From Rhodanobacter denitrificans (GTDB lineage: Bacteria; Pseudomonadota; Gammaproteobacteria; Xanthomonadales; Rhodanobacteraceae), in contig JAFIHF010000034.1 of the NCBI GenBank assembly GCA_017848855.1, positions 44,793-108,792 of the forward strand: DNA of 64,000 bases, read 5' to 3'. Every line of letters starts with the position of its first letter. The stretch's first letter is position 1. The position numbers and the translations under genes were made by a program. Positions 15,584 through 26,149 of this stretch are shown here, one piece after another. Below the pieces are notes generated by a model that worked only from the letters and a program-made list of their open reading frames with translations, did not search any database and had not been told where the DNA came from.

Positions 15584-17101
15584 TTGAGCCAAGCCGACCA
15601 GACCCCGATCCGCGACGGCGAACTGCTCGCCGCGGTGGACATGGGCTCGAACAGCTTCCACCTGATCGTGGCGCGCATGGAGCACGGCGAGCCGCGGGTG
15701 ATCGACCGCCTGCGCGACAGCGTGCGCATGGCCGCCGGCCTGCGCAGCGACGGTTCGCTGGACGCCGACCGCCGCGCCCGCGCGCTGGATTGCCTCGCCC
15801 GCTTCGGCCAGCGCATCGCCGGCCTGCCCTCGCAACGGGTGCGCGCGGTGGCCACCAACACGGTGCGTCGGCTGGCGGCGCCGCAGGCTTTCCTCGGCGC
15901 CGCCGAGGCCGCGCTGGGGCATCCGATCGAGGTGGTTTCCGGCCGCGAGGAGGGCCGCCTGATCTTCCTCGGCGCCGCGCACGACCTGCCCGCCTCGCGC
16001 GAGCCGCGGCTGGTGATGGACGTGGGCGGCGGCAGCACCGAGTTCATCATCGGCCGCGGCCTCGCGCCGCTGCACACCGAGAGCGTGCAGGCCGGCTGCA
16101 TCGCCTCCACGCTGCGCTTCTTCCCCGGCGGCAAGCTCAACCGCAAGCGCTGGCAGCGCGCGCGCGGCGAGATCGGCGTGCTGCTGCAGCAATTCGCCGA
16201 GGACTACCGCGAGTCGGGCTGGCAGGAGGCCTACGGCTCCTCCGGCAGCGCCAAGGCGATCGGCGCGGTGGTGCAGGCGATGAAGCTCACCGACGACGGC
16301 ATCACGCCCGCCGCGCTGGCCGGGTTGCGCGACGCGATCCTCGCGCAGGGCACGATCGCCGCGCTGAAGCTGCCCGGCCTGGTGGAGGAACGCGCACCGG
16401 TGCTCGCCGGCGCGGTGGTGATCTTCGAGGCCGCGTTCGAGGCGCTGGGCATCGCGCGCATGCGCGTGTGCGAAAGCTCGATGCGCGAAGGCCTGCTGTG
16501 GGACCTGCTCGGCCGCGTCGCCGGCAGCGACCCGCGCACCGGCAGCATCGACGCGCTGGCCAGCCGTTACGGCGTGGACCGCGCCCAGGCGCGGCGGGTG
16601 GAGTCCACCGCGCTGCAGCTGTTCGACCAGGTGGCGAAGGCGTGGAAGCTGGACGGCGAGGCGCGCGAGTGGCTGTCCTGGGCCGCGCGCGTGCACGAGA
16701 TCGGCCTCGCCATCGCGCACAGCCAGCACCACCACCACGGCGCCTACATCCTGCGCCACGCCGACCTCGCCGGCTTCTCGCGGCAGGAGCAGCAACTGCT
16801 CGCCGCGGTGGTCGAGATGCACCGACGCAAGCCGGACAAGGCGGCGATCGCCGTGCTGCCGCAGCGCTACCGCCAGCTGGCTCGCTACACCACCGCTCTG
16901 CTGCGCCTCGCGGTGCTGTTCCGCCGCGGCCGCCGCGCCGAATCGCTGCCGCCGATGAAGCTCGCCGCCACCCGCCAGCGGCTGCGCCTCACGCTGCCCG
17001 CCGTGTGGCTGGAGCAGCACCCGCTCAGCGAGGCCGACCTGCAGCAGGAACAGGCACCGATGGGCGAGCTGGGGTTGGAGCTGGAGCTGTCTGCGAATTG
17101 A
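15584..17101 (+). CDS. ppx: Exopolyphosphatase
   Basis: 505 residues from TTG at 15584, which has AGGA seven bases upstream; an ATG at 15515 would add 23 residues of unlikely composition. Ppx/GppA phosphatase of the actin-like ATPase fold: phosphate-1 loop AAVDMGSNSFHL, EGRLIFLG, second loop DVGGGSTEFI and GSSGSAKAIG. The C-terminal half is an HD-like helical region (ARVHEIGLAIAHSQHHHHGAY). Releases phosphate from polyphosphate chain ends. Normally follows ppk; here two toxin-antitoxin modules lie between. GppA (pppGpp hydrolysis) cannot be fully excluded. Confidence 0.9.
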   Translation: MSQADQTPIRDGELLAAVDMGSNSFHLIVARMEHGEPRVIDRLRDSVRMAAGLRSDGSLDADRRARALDCLARFGQRIAGLPSQRVRAVATNTVRRLAAPQAFLGAAEAALGHPIEVVSGREEGRLIFLGAAHDLPASREPRLVMDVGGGSTEFIIGRGLAPLHTESVQAGCIASTLRFFPGGKLNRKRWQRARGEIGVLLQQFAEDYRESGWQEAYGSSGSAKAIGAVVQAMKLTDDGITPAALAGLRDAILAQGTIAALKLPGLVEERAPVLAGAVVIFEAAFEALGIARMRVCESSMREGLLWDLLGRVAGSDPRTGSIDALASRYGVDRAQARRVESTALQLFDQVAKAWKLDGEAREWLSWAARVHEIGLAIAHSQHHHHGAYILRHADLAGFSRQEQQLLAAVVEMHRRKPDKAAIAVLPQRYRQLARYTTALLRLAVLFRRGRRAESLPPMKLAATRQRLRLTLPAVWLEQHPLSEADLQQEQAPMGELGLELELSAN

Positions 17102-17351
17102 TTTTTGCGATTCGTCCATGATCGCGAGGATCAAACGGGCTGCAAGCCATGGCCGCACTCCGGTACTAGTGCGATTCGTCCTGAATCGCCGTAGATTGGC
17201 AGGTAACGGCAAGCTTCAAGCTCTCGCCCTGCCCTCACGCTACCAGCGGCCATCCATGGCCGCACTCCTCAAAACACCCCCTGAACTCTCAAAGGCACAC
17301 GTACCATTGCGGCCGCGTATCATGCGCGGACACCACGAAGCATCCGACGCC
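17102..17351. other. 250-base intergenic stretch with palindromic repeats
   Basis: Starts right after the ppx stop with TTTTTGCGATTCGTCC...GATCGCGAGGATCAAAC, a composite element also at 51597-51649 and, inverted, at 18931-18977. It also contains the perfect palindrome at 17246-17263. No gene seen. Confidence 0.65.
17246..17263. repeat. Palindrome with ATCCAT core (arms GCGGCC/GGCCGC)
   Basis: GCGGCC-ATCCAT-GGCCGC. One of at least eight perfect hairpins in the window that share an ATCCAT, ATGGAT or ATGGAG hexamer in the middle but have different complementary arms. Confidence 0.85.
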
Positions 17352-18056
17352 ATGCCCAAGCTCAAGCTCGCCCTGCTGCTCCTGCTCGCCGCCCTGTTCG
17401 CGCCTGCGCTGTGGGCGCAGGAAGCCAAACCCGCGTCCGCCGCGGCGAATCCCGAGGTGGTGCTGCACACCTCGCAGGGCGACATCACGCTGGAGCTGTA
17501 TCCGGACAAGGCGCCGAAGAGCGTGGCGAATTTCCTGCAGTACGTGCGCGACGGCTTCTACGCCGGCACGGTGTTCCACCGCGCGATCCCCGGCTACCTG
17601 GTGCAGGGCGGCCTGTACACGCGCGAGCTGCAGCCGCGGCGCACCCGCCCGGCGATCCAGAGCGAGGCGGACAACGGCCTCTCCAACCTGCGCGGCACCG
17701 TCGCGGTGGCGCGCGGCGCCGATCCGAACTCCGGTACCGCGCAGTTCTTCATCAACCTGGTCGACAACCGCCGGCTGGATTTCGTGGGCAACCAGAGCGG
17801 CCTCACCTGGGGCTACGCGGTGTTCGGCAAGGTCGTCAAGGGCATGGACGTGGTGGACAAGATCGCTGCCCTGCCCACCCGCGGCATCGGCCCGTTCGCC
17901 GCCGACGTGCCCAACCCGCTGGTGGTGATCGAGAGCGCGCAGGTGGTCGGCGAGGCCGTGCCCGCCGCCGCGGCCAGCGCGCCAGCCCCGGTCGAACCCG
18001 CCGCCGCGCCCAAACCGGCGAAGCGCAGTGCGCGCAAGTCTGCGCATGGCGGCTGA
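17352..18056 (+). CDS. Periplasmic peptidyl-prolyl cis-trans isomerase (cyclophilin type)
   Basis: 234 residues. Signal peptide at 1-22 (LALLLLLAALFAPALWA-Q). Cyclophilin domain from about 33 with LHTSQGDITLELYPDKAPKSVANFLQYV, FHRAIPGYLVQGG (catalytic Arg), AQFFINL and the GYAVFGKVVKGMDVVDKI end. Ala/Pro-rich low-complexity tail with basic end (residues 196-234: APAPVEPAAAPKPAKRSARKS). Isomerises X-Pro bonds of exported proteins. ATG at 17352 is the only start giving a signal peptide at the N-terminus. lpxH follows after 6 bases, likely co-transcribed. Confidence 0.9.
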   Translation: MPKLKLALLLLLAALFAPALWAQEAKPASAAANPEVVLHTSQGDITLELYPDKAPKSVANFLQYVRDGFYAGTVFHRAIPGYLVQGGLYTRELQPRRTRPAIQSEADNGLSNLRGTVAVARGADPNSGTAQFFINLVDNRRLDFVGNQSGLTWGYAVFGKVVKGMDVVDKIAALPTRGIGPFAADVPNPLVVIESAQVVGEAVPAAAASAPAPVEPAAAPKPAKRSARKSAHGG

Positions 18057-18062
18057 GGTTCC

Positions 18063-18800
18063 ATGAGCACGCTGTTCATCGCCGACCTGCATCTGGACGA
18101 CAGTCGGCCGCGGATCACCGAACTGTTCGAACGCTACCTCGCCAGCGACGAGGTGCGCCGCGCCGACGCGCTGTACATCCTCGGCGACCTCGTCGAGGTG
18201 TGGGTCGGCGACGACGACGACGCCGAGCTGCCGCAGCGCATCGCCGCCGCCACCCGCGCGGTGCGCGAAGCCGGCGTGCCGGTCTACTTCATGGTCGGCA
18301 ACCGCGACTTCCTGCTCGGCGAGGATTACGCTCGCCGCGCCGGTTTCGATCTGCTCGCCGACGGCAGCGTGCACACGCTGTACGGCCGCCCCACCCTGCT
18401 GATGCACGGCGACGTGCTGTGCACCGACGACGTGGCTTACCAGTCCGTGCGCAAGCAGGTGCGCACGCCGGAATGGAAGGCGCAGATCCTCGCCATGCCC
18501 TTGGCAGCACGCCGCGCCTTCGCCGCGAAATCGCGCGCAGAAAGCCGCGCGCACACCGGCAGCGCGATGGAGGCCATCATGGACGTCAACGCCGACGCGG
18601 TGGCGCAGGCCATGCGTGCGGCCGGCACCACGCGGCTGATCCACGGCCACACCCACCGCCCCGCGATCCACCGCTTCGAACTCGACGGCGCCCCCGCCGA
18701 ACGCATCGTGCTGGGCGACTGGTACGAACAGGGCTCGGTGCTGCGCGTGGATGCCGGCGGCGTGGAGCTGCGCGGCCTTTCATTGAGCGAAAACCCGTAG
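18063..18800 (+). CDS. lpxH: UDP-2,3-diacylglucosamine diphosphatase
   Basis: 245 residues, typical LpxH. Cleaves UDP-2,3-diacylglucosamine to lipid X in lipid A synthesis at the inner membrane. Calcineurin-like metal motifs: D8-L-H10 (ADLHLDD), GDLVEVWVGDD, GNRDFLLG, HGDVLCTDD and HGHTHRPA. GDLVEVW replaces the more common GDLFEAW, a conservative change. Its TAG stop codon (18798-18800) is the TAG of a GTAGGAACGC repeat, i.e. the gene end and the repeat overlap. Confidence 0.93.
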   Translation: MSTLFIADLHLDDSRPRITELFERYLASDEVRRADALYILGDLVEVWVGDDDDAELPQRIAAATRAVREAGVPVYFMVGNRDFLLGEDYARRAGFDLLADGSVHTLYGRPTLLMHGDVLCTDDVAYQSVRKQVRTPEWKAQILAMPLAARRAFAAKSRAESRAHTGSAMEAIMDVNADAVAQAMRAAGTTRLIHGHTHRPAIHRFELDGAPAERIVLGDWYEQGSVLRVDAGGVELRGLSLSENP

Positions 18801-18932
18801 GAACGCACCCTGTGCGCGAAAACGGGAAGTGAGTGAAGAGGAGTGAGAAGCGAGAGAGAGCGTACAGCTCGCGCCTTGGGCTTTTCTCTCACTCCTCACT
18901 CCTTGTCAGTCGCGCACAGGGTGCGCTCCTAC
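18797..18932. repeat. GTAGGAGCG-type REP pair in inverted orientation
   Basis: Two 23-bp arms (GTAGGAACGCACC...GCGCGA at 18797-18819 and the complement ending GCGCTCCTAC at 18910-18932, one mismatch) enclose 90 bases that are themselves partly self-complementary (GAGTGAAGAGGAGTGAGA versus CTCTCACTCCTCACTC). This is a REP doublet of the kind mobilised by RAYT transposases. The left arm supplies the lpxH stop codon. A second pair lies at 21184-21260. Confidence 0.85.
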
Positions 18933-18976
18933 ATGGCCGCCCGTTTGACCTTCGCGATCAGGGACGATCGCAAAAA

Positions 18977-19606
18977 TTACCTCACCCGCACTTTGCTTTT
19001 GGACACATACCACGTGCCCAGGACGAAATCCCACAGCGGCGAGGTCACGCCGTAGTTCTTGTCGGGGTGGTAGTGGTGCACGTGGTGCACCGCCGCCCAC
19101 TTGCGCGCCAGCGGGTGCGTGAAGCGGCGGCGGTGGATGATCAGGTGGCTGAAGCCGTACAGCGCGTAGCCCAGCGCGATCGCGCCGGACAGCAGCAACG
19201 CCGTCGCGGCCGGCAGCACCAGCGCCAGCGCCGCGGCGAGCAGCAGCACCACCGCCGGCGGGAAGAAGAACGGCAGCGAGTCGTAGCCCAGCGGCTGCTC
19301 GTGATGCAGGGTGTGGCCGCGCTCGAACAGCGGCACCGGCCCGTGGAACAGCCAGCGATGGAAGGCGTATTCGATGAAGCTGAAGATGAACAGGCCCAGC
19401 AGCAGCACCAGCACGGCCTGCAGCGGCTGGCTGTGGTCGACCCAGAACGCCGCGCCGAGCAGGGCGATGCTGACCACGAAATCGGCGGTCTGGCCAACCA
19501 GGTAATTCGTCCGGGTGGACGACATCCGCGCGATGGCGTGCAGCACGCCGGAGCCGCGCGCTTCGCCCGATCCCGTCGCCGGTCGCAAGCTCTCACCCAT
19601 GGGCAA
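18977..19606 (-). CDS. Fatty acid hydroxylase / sterol desaturase-family di-iron membrane protein
   Basis: 209 residues with four or so membrane helices (for example FVVSIALLGAAFWV, LVLLLGLFIFSFIEY, VVLLLAAALALVLPAATALLL). Histidine clusters of the superfamily are present: EYAFHRWLFH, GHTLHHE, HLIIHRRRFTH and AAVHHVHHYHPDKNYG, which bind two irons for O2-dependent hydroxylation or desaturation. ATG at 19606 is preceded by GAGG; an internal ATG at 19525 has no ribosome site. Substrate unknown; members act on carotenoids, sphingolipids, fatty acids or sterols. Stands alone. Confidence 0.85.
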   Translation of the reverse strand: MPMGESLRPATGSGEARGSGVLHAIARMSSTRTNYLVGQTADFVVSIALLGAAFWVDHSQPLQAVLVLLLGLFIFSFIEYAFHRWLFHGPVPLFERGHTLHHEQPLGYDSLPFFFPPAVVLLLAAALALVLPAATALLLSGAIALGYALYGFSHLIIHRRRFTHPLARKWAAVHHVHHYHPDKNYGVTSPLWDFVLGTWYVSKSKVRVR

Positions 19607-19903
19607 GCCTCGCGCGCAGCCGGTTTGCTTGGCCTCGATCCAGCGTCATCCTCCACCCCTTCGACCCATCCAGTCGATCCACATCGCTGTTTGCATGACA
19701 ACCGCCGCCGCCAAGCTTACCGCGGTGCCCGCGATGGCGGACGAGGTCGCGGCTTACCGCCTCACGCGGTATTCAGTCGCCCGCGCGCGGTGCCGGCGGC
19801 CACATGACCAATGGCATACGGATCAGGCCGGGCAGCAATGCAAGCGGCGGAATCCCGGCGGTGAAGCAGCGGCGCAAGCATGGCGGCCTGCGTGCGGCGC
19901 GGC
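19607..19903. other. About 300 bases without a recognisable gene
   Basis: Short frames here have no family features or ribosome sites. No strong hairpin or repeat of the window's families was seen. It lies between the start of the hydroxylase gene and the end of sufS. Confidence 0.55.
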
Positions 19904-21148
19904 TTATCGCAGCAGCTTGCGCACCTTCAGCAGCGCCGCCACGAAAGCATCCACCTCGGCATGGGTGTTGTAGAACGCCAGCGAGGCGCGCAGCGTGGCG
20001 GGGATGCCGAAGAACTGCATCAGCGGATGCGCGCAGTGGTGGCCCGAGCGCACCGCCACACCTTCGAGGTCGAGCAGGGTGGCGAGGTCGGTGGCCTGTG
20101 CGCCTTCGATCAGGAAGGAGATCACCGGCTCCTTGTCCGCCGCCTCGCCGAAGATGCGCAGGCCCGGGATGTCGCGCAGGCGTGCGGTGGCATGTTCCAG
20201 CAGGGACTTCTCGTGGGCGCGCAGCGCCTCGAAGCCAAGCGCGTCGTAGTAGTCGATCGCCGCCGCCACGCCGGCGAAGCCCGCGATGTTCGGCGTGCCC
20301 GCCTCGAACTTGTGCGGTACGTCGGCGAAGGTGGTGCCGTCGAAGCGCACCTCGCGGATCATGTCGCCGCCGCCGAAGAACGGCGGCATCGCGTCGAGGT
20401 GTTCCTTCTTCGCCCACAGCGCGCCGGTGCCGGTGGGCGCCAGCATCTTGTGGCCGGTGAGCGCGTAGAAATCGCAGCCCAGCGCCTGCACGTCCACCGC
20501 ACGGTGCGGCACCGCCTGCGAGCCGTCCACGAACAGCGGGATGCCGCGCTTGCGGCACTCTTTCGCGATCTCGCGCACCGGGTTCACCGTGCCCAGCACG
20601 TTGGAGACGTGGCCCACGCAGGCCAGCTTCACCTCGGGCGTGAGCATCGCGAGGTACTGCTCCACGATCAGCTCGCCGCGTTCGTCGATCGGCGCCGCCT
20701 TCACCGTGGCGCCCGCGCGCCCGGCCACGAGCTGCCACGGCACGATGTTGGCGTGGTGCTCCAGCACCGTGGTGAGGATGGCATCGCCCGGCCGCAGGCG
20801 CGGCAGCGCAAAGCTGTAGGCCACCAGGTTCGCCGCCTGCGTGGTGCCCGAGGTGAGCACCAGCTCGTCGCGCGAGGGCGCGTGGATGAAGCGCGCCAGC
20901 GCGTCGCGCGCGCCCTCGTAGGCGGCGGTGGCTTCCTCGCCGAGCAGATGCACCGCGCGCGACACGTTCGCGTTGTGCTCGCGGTAGTGGCGATCCACCG
21001 CCTCGATCACCTGGTACGGCTTCTGGCTGGTGTTCGCGTTGTCGAAATACACCAGCGGCTTGCCGTGCACCGTGCGCGCGAGCAGCGGGAAATCCGCGCG
21101 GATACGCTGGACGTCGAAGGTGGCGGGCGTGCCGGCTTGTGCGTTCAT
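19904..21148 (-). CDS. sufS: Cysteine desulfurase SufS
   Basis: 414 residues, last gene of the SUF operon. PLP enzyme that takes sulfur from cysteine for Fe-S assembly. PLP-lysine K234 in ALTGHKMLAPTG, GTTQAANLVA phosphate loop near 101, H131 stacking histidine (LEHHANIVPW), and the active-site cysteine C372 in RSGHHCAHP, of the group II (SufS) type with the shorter catalytic loop. A REP pair (21184-21260) separates it from sufD by 108 bases, so it may have altered expression relative to sufBCD. No sufE or sufU follows in the window. Confidence 0.95.
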   Translation of the reverse strand: MNAQAGTPATFDVQRIRADFPLLARTVHGKPLVYFDNANTSQKPYQVIEAVDRHYREHNANVSRAVHLLGEEATAAYEGARDALARFIHAPSRDELVLTSGTTQAANLVAYSFALPRLRPGDAILTTVLEHHANIVPWQLVAGRAGATVKAAPIDERGELIVEQYLAMLTPEVKLACVGHVSNVLGTVNPVREIAKECRKRGIPLFVDGSQAVPHRAVDVQALGCDFYALTGHKMLAPTGTGALWAKKEHLDAMPPFFGGGDMIREVRFDGTTFADVPHKFEAGTPNIAGFAGVAAAIDYYDALGFEALRAHEKSLLEHATARLRDIPGLRIFGEAADKEPVISFLIEGAQATDLATLLDLEGVAVRSGHHCAHPLMQFFGIPATLRASLAFYNTHAEVDAFVAALLKVRKLLR

Positions 21149-21183
21149 CGTCGAAGGGGTTCCGTGTCGGAGGCCAGGCTGTG

Positions 21184-21260
21184 GTAGGAGCGCACCCTGT
21201 GCGCGATGGCTATGGCGCTTGATCGAAGCAAGAGCGTTCGCGCACAGGGTGCGCTCCTAC
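21184..21260. repeat. Perfect inverted REP pair (GTAGGAGCG type) between sufD and sufS
   Basis: 23-bp perfect inverted repeats at 21184-21206 and 21238-21260 (GTAGGAGCGCACC... and complement) with a 31-base centre. On the coding strand the sufD stop TAG (21257-21259) is part of the GTAGGAGCG arm. Located inside the SUF operon, so the hairpin will form in the mRNA and may affect stability or partial termination before sufS. Confidence 0.9.
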
Positions 21261-22546
21261 ACCGTCAGCAGGCCGGCCAGGTGTTCGCGCAGCGCCGTGT
21301 TCGGCAGATCGTCCAGCACCGCGCGGCAGAACGCGGCGGTGAGCAGCGCGCGTGCCTCGGGCAGCGGGATGCCGCGCGAGCGCAGATAGAACAGCGAGCG
21401 CTCGTCCAGCTGGCCCACGGTGGCGCCGTGCGCGGCCTTCACCTCGTCGGCGTAGATCTCCAGTTCCGGCTTGGTGTCGATCTCGGCCTGATCGGACAGC
21501 AGCAGGTTCTTGTTGCCGAGGTTGGCGTCGCTGCCGTCGGCGCCGGGCGCCACCAGGATCGCGCCGCGGAACACGCCGCGGCCGCGCTGGTCGGCCACGC
21601 CACGCCAGATGGAATCGGACGCGGTGTGCAGCGCGCGATGGCGGATCGCGAGCTGGGTGTCCACGTGCTGGCGGCCGTGCACCTTGAACACGCCGCGCGT
21701 GGTGAAGTGCGCGCCGTCGCCGACCAGTTCCGCCTGCAGGTCGTGGCGCACCAGCGCACCGCCCAGTTCCAGCACATGCAGGGTCGCCGCGGCACGTGCG
21801 CCCAGTTGCAGCTTGCTGCGGCGGATCAGGCTCGCGCCTTCGGCGGCGTCCTGGAAGATCGCGTGGTGCAGCACCGCGCCGTCGCGCAGCACGATGTCGG
21901 CGCAGGCGGTGCCCAGGTGGCGCTGCTCGCCGCTGGCGGCGTGGTGCTCCACCAGGCTCAGCTCCGCGCCTTCGCCCAGCTCGATCAGGTGGCGCAGATG
22001 CCAGGCCACGTCGCCTTCGGCGGGCGCGCCCAGGAACAGCAGATGCACCGGCGCGGCGGGCTTGGCGCCGGCCGCCACTTTCAGCAGCACGCCATCATCG
22101 GCGAGTGCGGCATTCAGGCGCACGAAAGCGTCGCCCTGCTCCGGCTCGTGGCGCGACAGCAGGAAGCGCAGCGGCTCGGCGTCCTCGCGCAGCGCCTGCG
22201 ACAGCGGGCGCAGTTCCACTCCTTGCGGCAGGCTGTCCAACGCGGAGAGATCGGCGCGGAAGGCGCCGTTGACGAACACGAGGCGCGGGCCGTCCACGCC
22301 GGGCAAGGCGAACGCGGAGACGTCCACCTCGCGTGCGGCGGCCTGCGCGTCGCCGGTGGCGAAACGGCGCTGGCCCAACGCGCGCAGACCGGTGTATTTC
22401 CACGCCTCCATGCGCGTGCCGGGCAGGCCCGCTTCGGCGAACGCGGCCAGCTGTTCGCGGCGCGCCGCATCCAGCCAGGCGATGCCGCTGTCCGGCAGCG
22501 CCGCGAGCTGCGACTCCACGAAGGGCGACAGCGCCAGCTGGTTCAT
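21257..22546 (-). CDS. sufD: SUF scaffold protein SufD
   Basis: 429 residues. Beta-helix scaffold partner of SufB in the SufBC2D Fe-S assembly complex. Conserved SufB/SufD C-terminal family features: LLLSDQAEIDTKPELEIYADEVKAAHGATVGQLDERSLFYLRSRGIP, with the catalytically important His in KAAHGAT. The ATG overlaps the sufC stop (ATGA). The final TAG codon lies within a REP arm, so the repeat sits directly at the end of the gene. Confidence 0.94.
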   Translation of the reverse strand: MNQLALSPFVESQLAALPDSGIAWLDAARREQLAAFAEAGLPGTRMEAWKYTGLRALGQRRFATGDAQAAAREVDVSAFALPGVDGPRLVFVNGAFRADLSALDSLPQGVELRPLSQALREDAEPLRFLLSRHEPEQGDAFVRLNAALADDGVLLKVAAGAKPAAPVHLLFLGAPAEGDVAWHLRHLIELGEGAELSLVEHHAASGEQRHLGTACADIVLRDGAVLHHAIFQDAAEGASLIRRSKLQLGARAAATLHVLELGGALVRHDLQAELVGDGAHFTTRGVFKVHGRQHVDTQLAIRHRALHTASDSIWRGVADQRGRGVFRGAILVAPGADGSDANLGNKNLLLSDQAEIDTKPELEIYADEVKAAHGATVGQLDERSLFYLRSRGIPLPEARALLTAAFCRAVLDDLPNTALREHLAGLLTV

Positions 22547-23313
22547 GCGCGCGCTCCGGCGGCCTGCGGCGCGCGCTCGGACACCCAGGCGTAGCCGTGC
22601 TCTTCGAGCTTGAGCGCCAGCGTCTTGTCGCCGCTCTCGACGATCTTGCCGTCGGCCAGCACGTGCACGAAGTCCGGCTCGATGTAGTCGAGCAGGCGCT
22701 GGTAGTGGGTGATGACGAGGAAGGAACGCTCGGGCGAGCGCAGCGCGTTGACACCCGCCGACACCTGCTTCAGCGCGTCGATGTCCAGGCCCGAGTCGGT
22801 CTCGTCGAGGATCGCGAGCCTGGGTTCCAGCAGCGCCATCTGGAAGGTTTCGTTGCGCTTCTTCTCGCCGCCGGAGAAGCCTTCGTTCACCGCGCGGTGC
22901 AAGAGCTCGTCGGAGATCTGCATCACCTTGAGCTTCTCGCGCACCAGCTTCAGGAAGGCCATGGAGTCCAGCTCCTTCTCCCCGCGCGCCTTGCGCTGCG
23001 CGTTCAGCGCCGTGCGCAGGAAGTAGGTGTTGTTGACGCCGGGGATCTCCACCGGGTACTGCAGCGCGAGGAACACGCCGGCGGCGGCGCGCGCCTCGGG
23101 CTCCAGCTCCAGCAGGTTCACGTCGTCCAGCATCACGCTGCCCGCGGTGACCTCGTAGCCGGGCCGGCCGCAGAGCACGTTGCCCAGCGTCGACTTGCCC
23201 GCACCGTTCGGACCCATGATGGCGTGTACCTCGCCGGGGTTCACCGTGAGGCTCAGCCCCTTGAGGATTTCCTTGCCCTCGACGCGGGCGTGCAGGTTTT
23301 CGATTTTCAGCAT
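22543..23313 (-). CDS. sufC: SUF ATPase SufC
   Basis: 256 residues, ABC-type ATPase of SufBC2D. Walker A GPNGAGKSTL, signature FSGGEKKRNE, Walker B LAILDETDSGLDIDAL and H-loop VITHYQRLL, all canonical. Start: ATG at 23313 gives MLKIENLHARVEGKEIL with AGGA six bases upstream; the ATG at 23319 abuts the ribosome site and is unlikely. The 140-base gap to sufB is filled with two dispersed hairpins. Confidence 0.95.
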   Translation of the reverse strand: MLKIENLHARVEGKEILKGLSLTVNPGEVHAIMGPNGAGKSTLGNVLCGRPGYEVTAGSVMLDDVNLLELEPEARAAAGVFLALQYPVEIPGVNNTYFLRTALNAQRKARGEKELDSMAFLKLVREKLKVMQISDELLHRAVNEGFSGGEKKRNETFQMALLEPRLAILDETDSGLDIDALKQVSAGVNALRSPERSFLVITHYQRLLDYIEPDFVHVLADGKIVESGDKTLALKLEEHGYAWVSERAPQAAGARA

Positions 23314-23332
23314 GGTCATTCCTGGTCTTGAG

Positions 23333-23452
23333 CCCCTCTCCCACCGGGAGAGGGGTTGGGGTGAGGGTTCGGCGCCTGCAGGAGTCTCCACGCAAGCCTC
23401 GTACCCTCATCCGCCCTGCGGGCACCTTCCCCCGGAGGGGGAAGGGAAAAGC
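23333..23452. repeat. Two dispersed hairpins between sufB and sufC
   Basis: First, CCCCTCTCCC-ACC-GGGAGAGGGG with tail TTGGGGTGAGGG (23333-23367). Second, a related inverted module at about 23402-23452 with CCCTCATCCGCCCTGCGGGCACC and the stem CCTTCCCCC/GGGGGAAGG. They interrupt the SUF operon mRNA. Confidence 0.75.
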
Positions 23453-23453
23453 G

Positions 23454-24922
<1,469 letters not shown>

Positions 24923-24926
<4 letters not shown>

Positions 24927-25384
24927 GCCGTGGTTCTGCCCTTCAGGGTGCTGATGTCGATCGTCACTTCGCTGCGGCGCGGCGGCGGCCGCAGCATGTC
25001 GGCCAGGCTCACCGCGCGCAGCGCGTGGTCGAGCACGCTGTTGATGCGCTGCCAGCTGCCGCGCACGCCGCATTGCGCCTCGCGCTCGCACTGGCCCTCG
25101 GTGACGCCGCATTCGGTCATGCCGATCGGCCCTTCCATCGCCTCGACGATCTCGGCGAGGGTGATCGCCTGCGCGGACCGCGCCAGCCGGTAGCCGCCGT
25201 TGACGCCACGGAAGGATTCCACCAGGCCGGCGTGGCCCAGCGACTTCAAGAGCTTGCTCACCGTCGGCAGTTCGAGGCGCGTCTCGTCGGCGATCTGCGC
25301 CGTGCTCAGCACGTCGTCCGGATGGGCGGCGATGCAGGTCATCACCACCGTGGCGTAATCCGTGAGTCGGCTGACGCGGAGCAT
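24923..25384 (-). CDS. Rrf2-family SUF operon regulator (IscR-like, Fe-S sensing)
   Basis: 153 residues. Winged-helix Rrf2 protein with start [19 protein letters not shown], recognition region [16 protein letters not shown] and wing [11 protein letters not shown]. Three cysteines C92, C99 and C105 ([16 protein letters not shown]) are placed to hold a 2Fe-2S cluster. First gene of the operon, so it probably represses the operon when holding a cluster. A 25-bp dyad symmetric site lies 31 bases upstream of its ATG (25416-25440). The TIGR02944-type name SUF system Fe-S cluster assembly regulator fits better than IscR, since no isc genes are near. Confidence 0.92.
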
Positions 25385-25415
25385 GGGGAGGGAGCGTGCG
25401 CGTGGGCTGTGCGTT

Positions 25416-25440
25416 AATCCAGACCAAAATGGTACAGATT
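25416..25440. promoter_or_regulatory. Candidate Rrf2 regulator operator of the SUF operon
   Basis: 25-bp imperfect dyad: AATC-N3-ACCA-N3-TGGT-N3-GATT. Length and spacing resemble the 25-bp IscR type 1 box. It lies just upstream of the Rrf2 gene, where an autorepressor site is expected. Confidence 0.6.
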
Positions 25441-25474
25441 GCGTGAGGGGCGGTCAAATCGCGCAGTGGCGGGT

Positions 25475-26016
<542 letters not shown>

Positions 26017-26149
26017 ACTGGCGGGACTCGGGACTCGGCTCGCGCAGGCAGGATGCCGTAGCGAACATCGGCGCAGCCGATGGCCCGCAGGGCGAGCCGC
26101 CGATGCGGCGAGTCACTCGGGACTCGGCAAGCGTCGCGGCCGCCAGCTC
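26017..26149. repeat. GGGACTC heptanucleotide-containing insertion between glnK and amtB
   Basis: Contains GGGACTC twice in tandem at 26023-26036 and a related CTCGGGACTCGG at about 26117. The same heptamer forms tandem arrays at 58099-58130 and 59245-59290. It separates the normally tightly spaced glnK-amtB pair. Confidence 0.6.

Noticed and set aside
19607-19903. Small frames between the hydroxylase and sufS
   Set aside because: No ribosome sites, no family features and composition as expected from chance.
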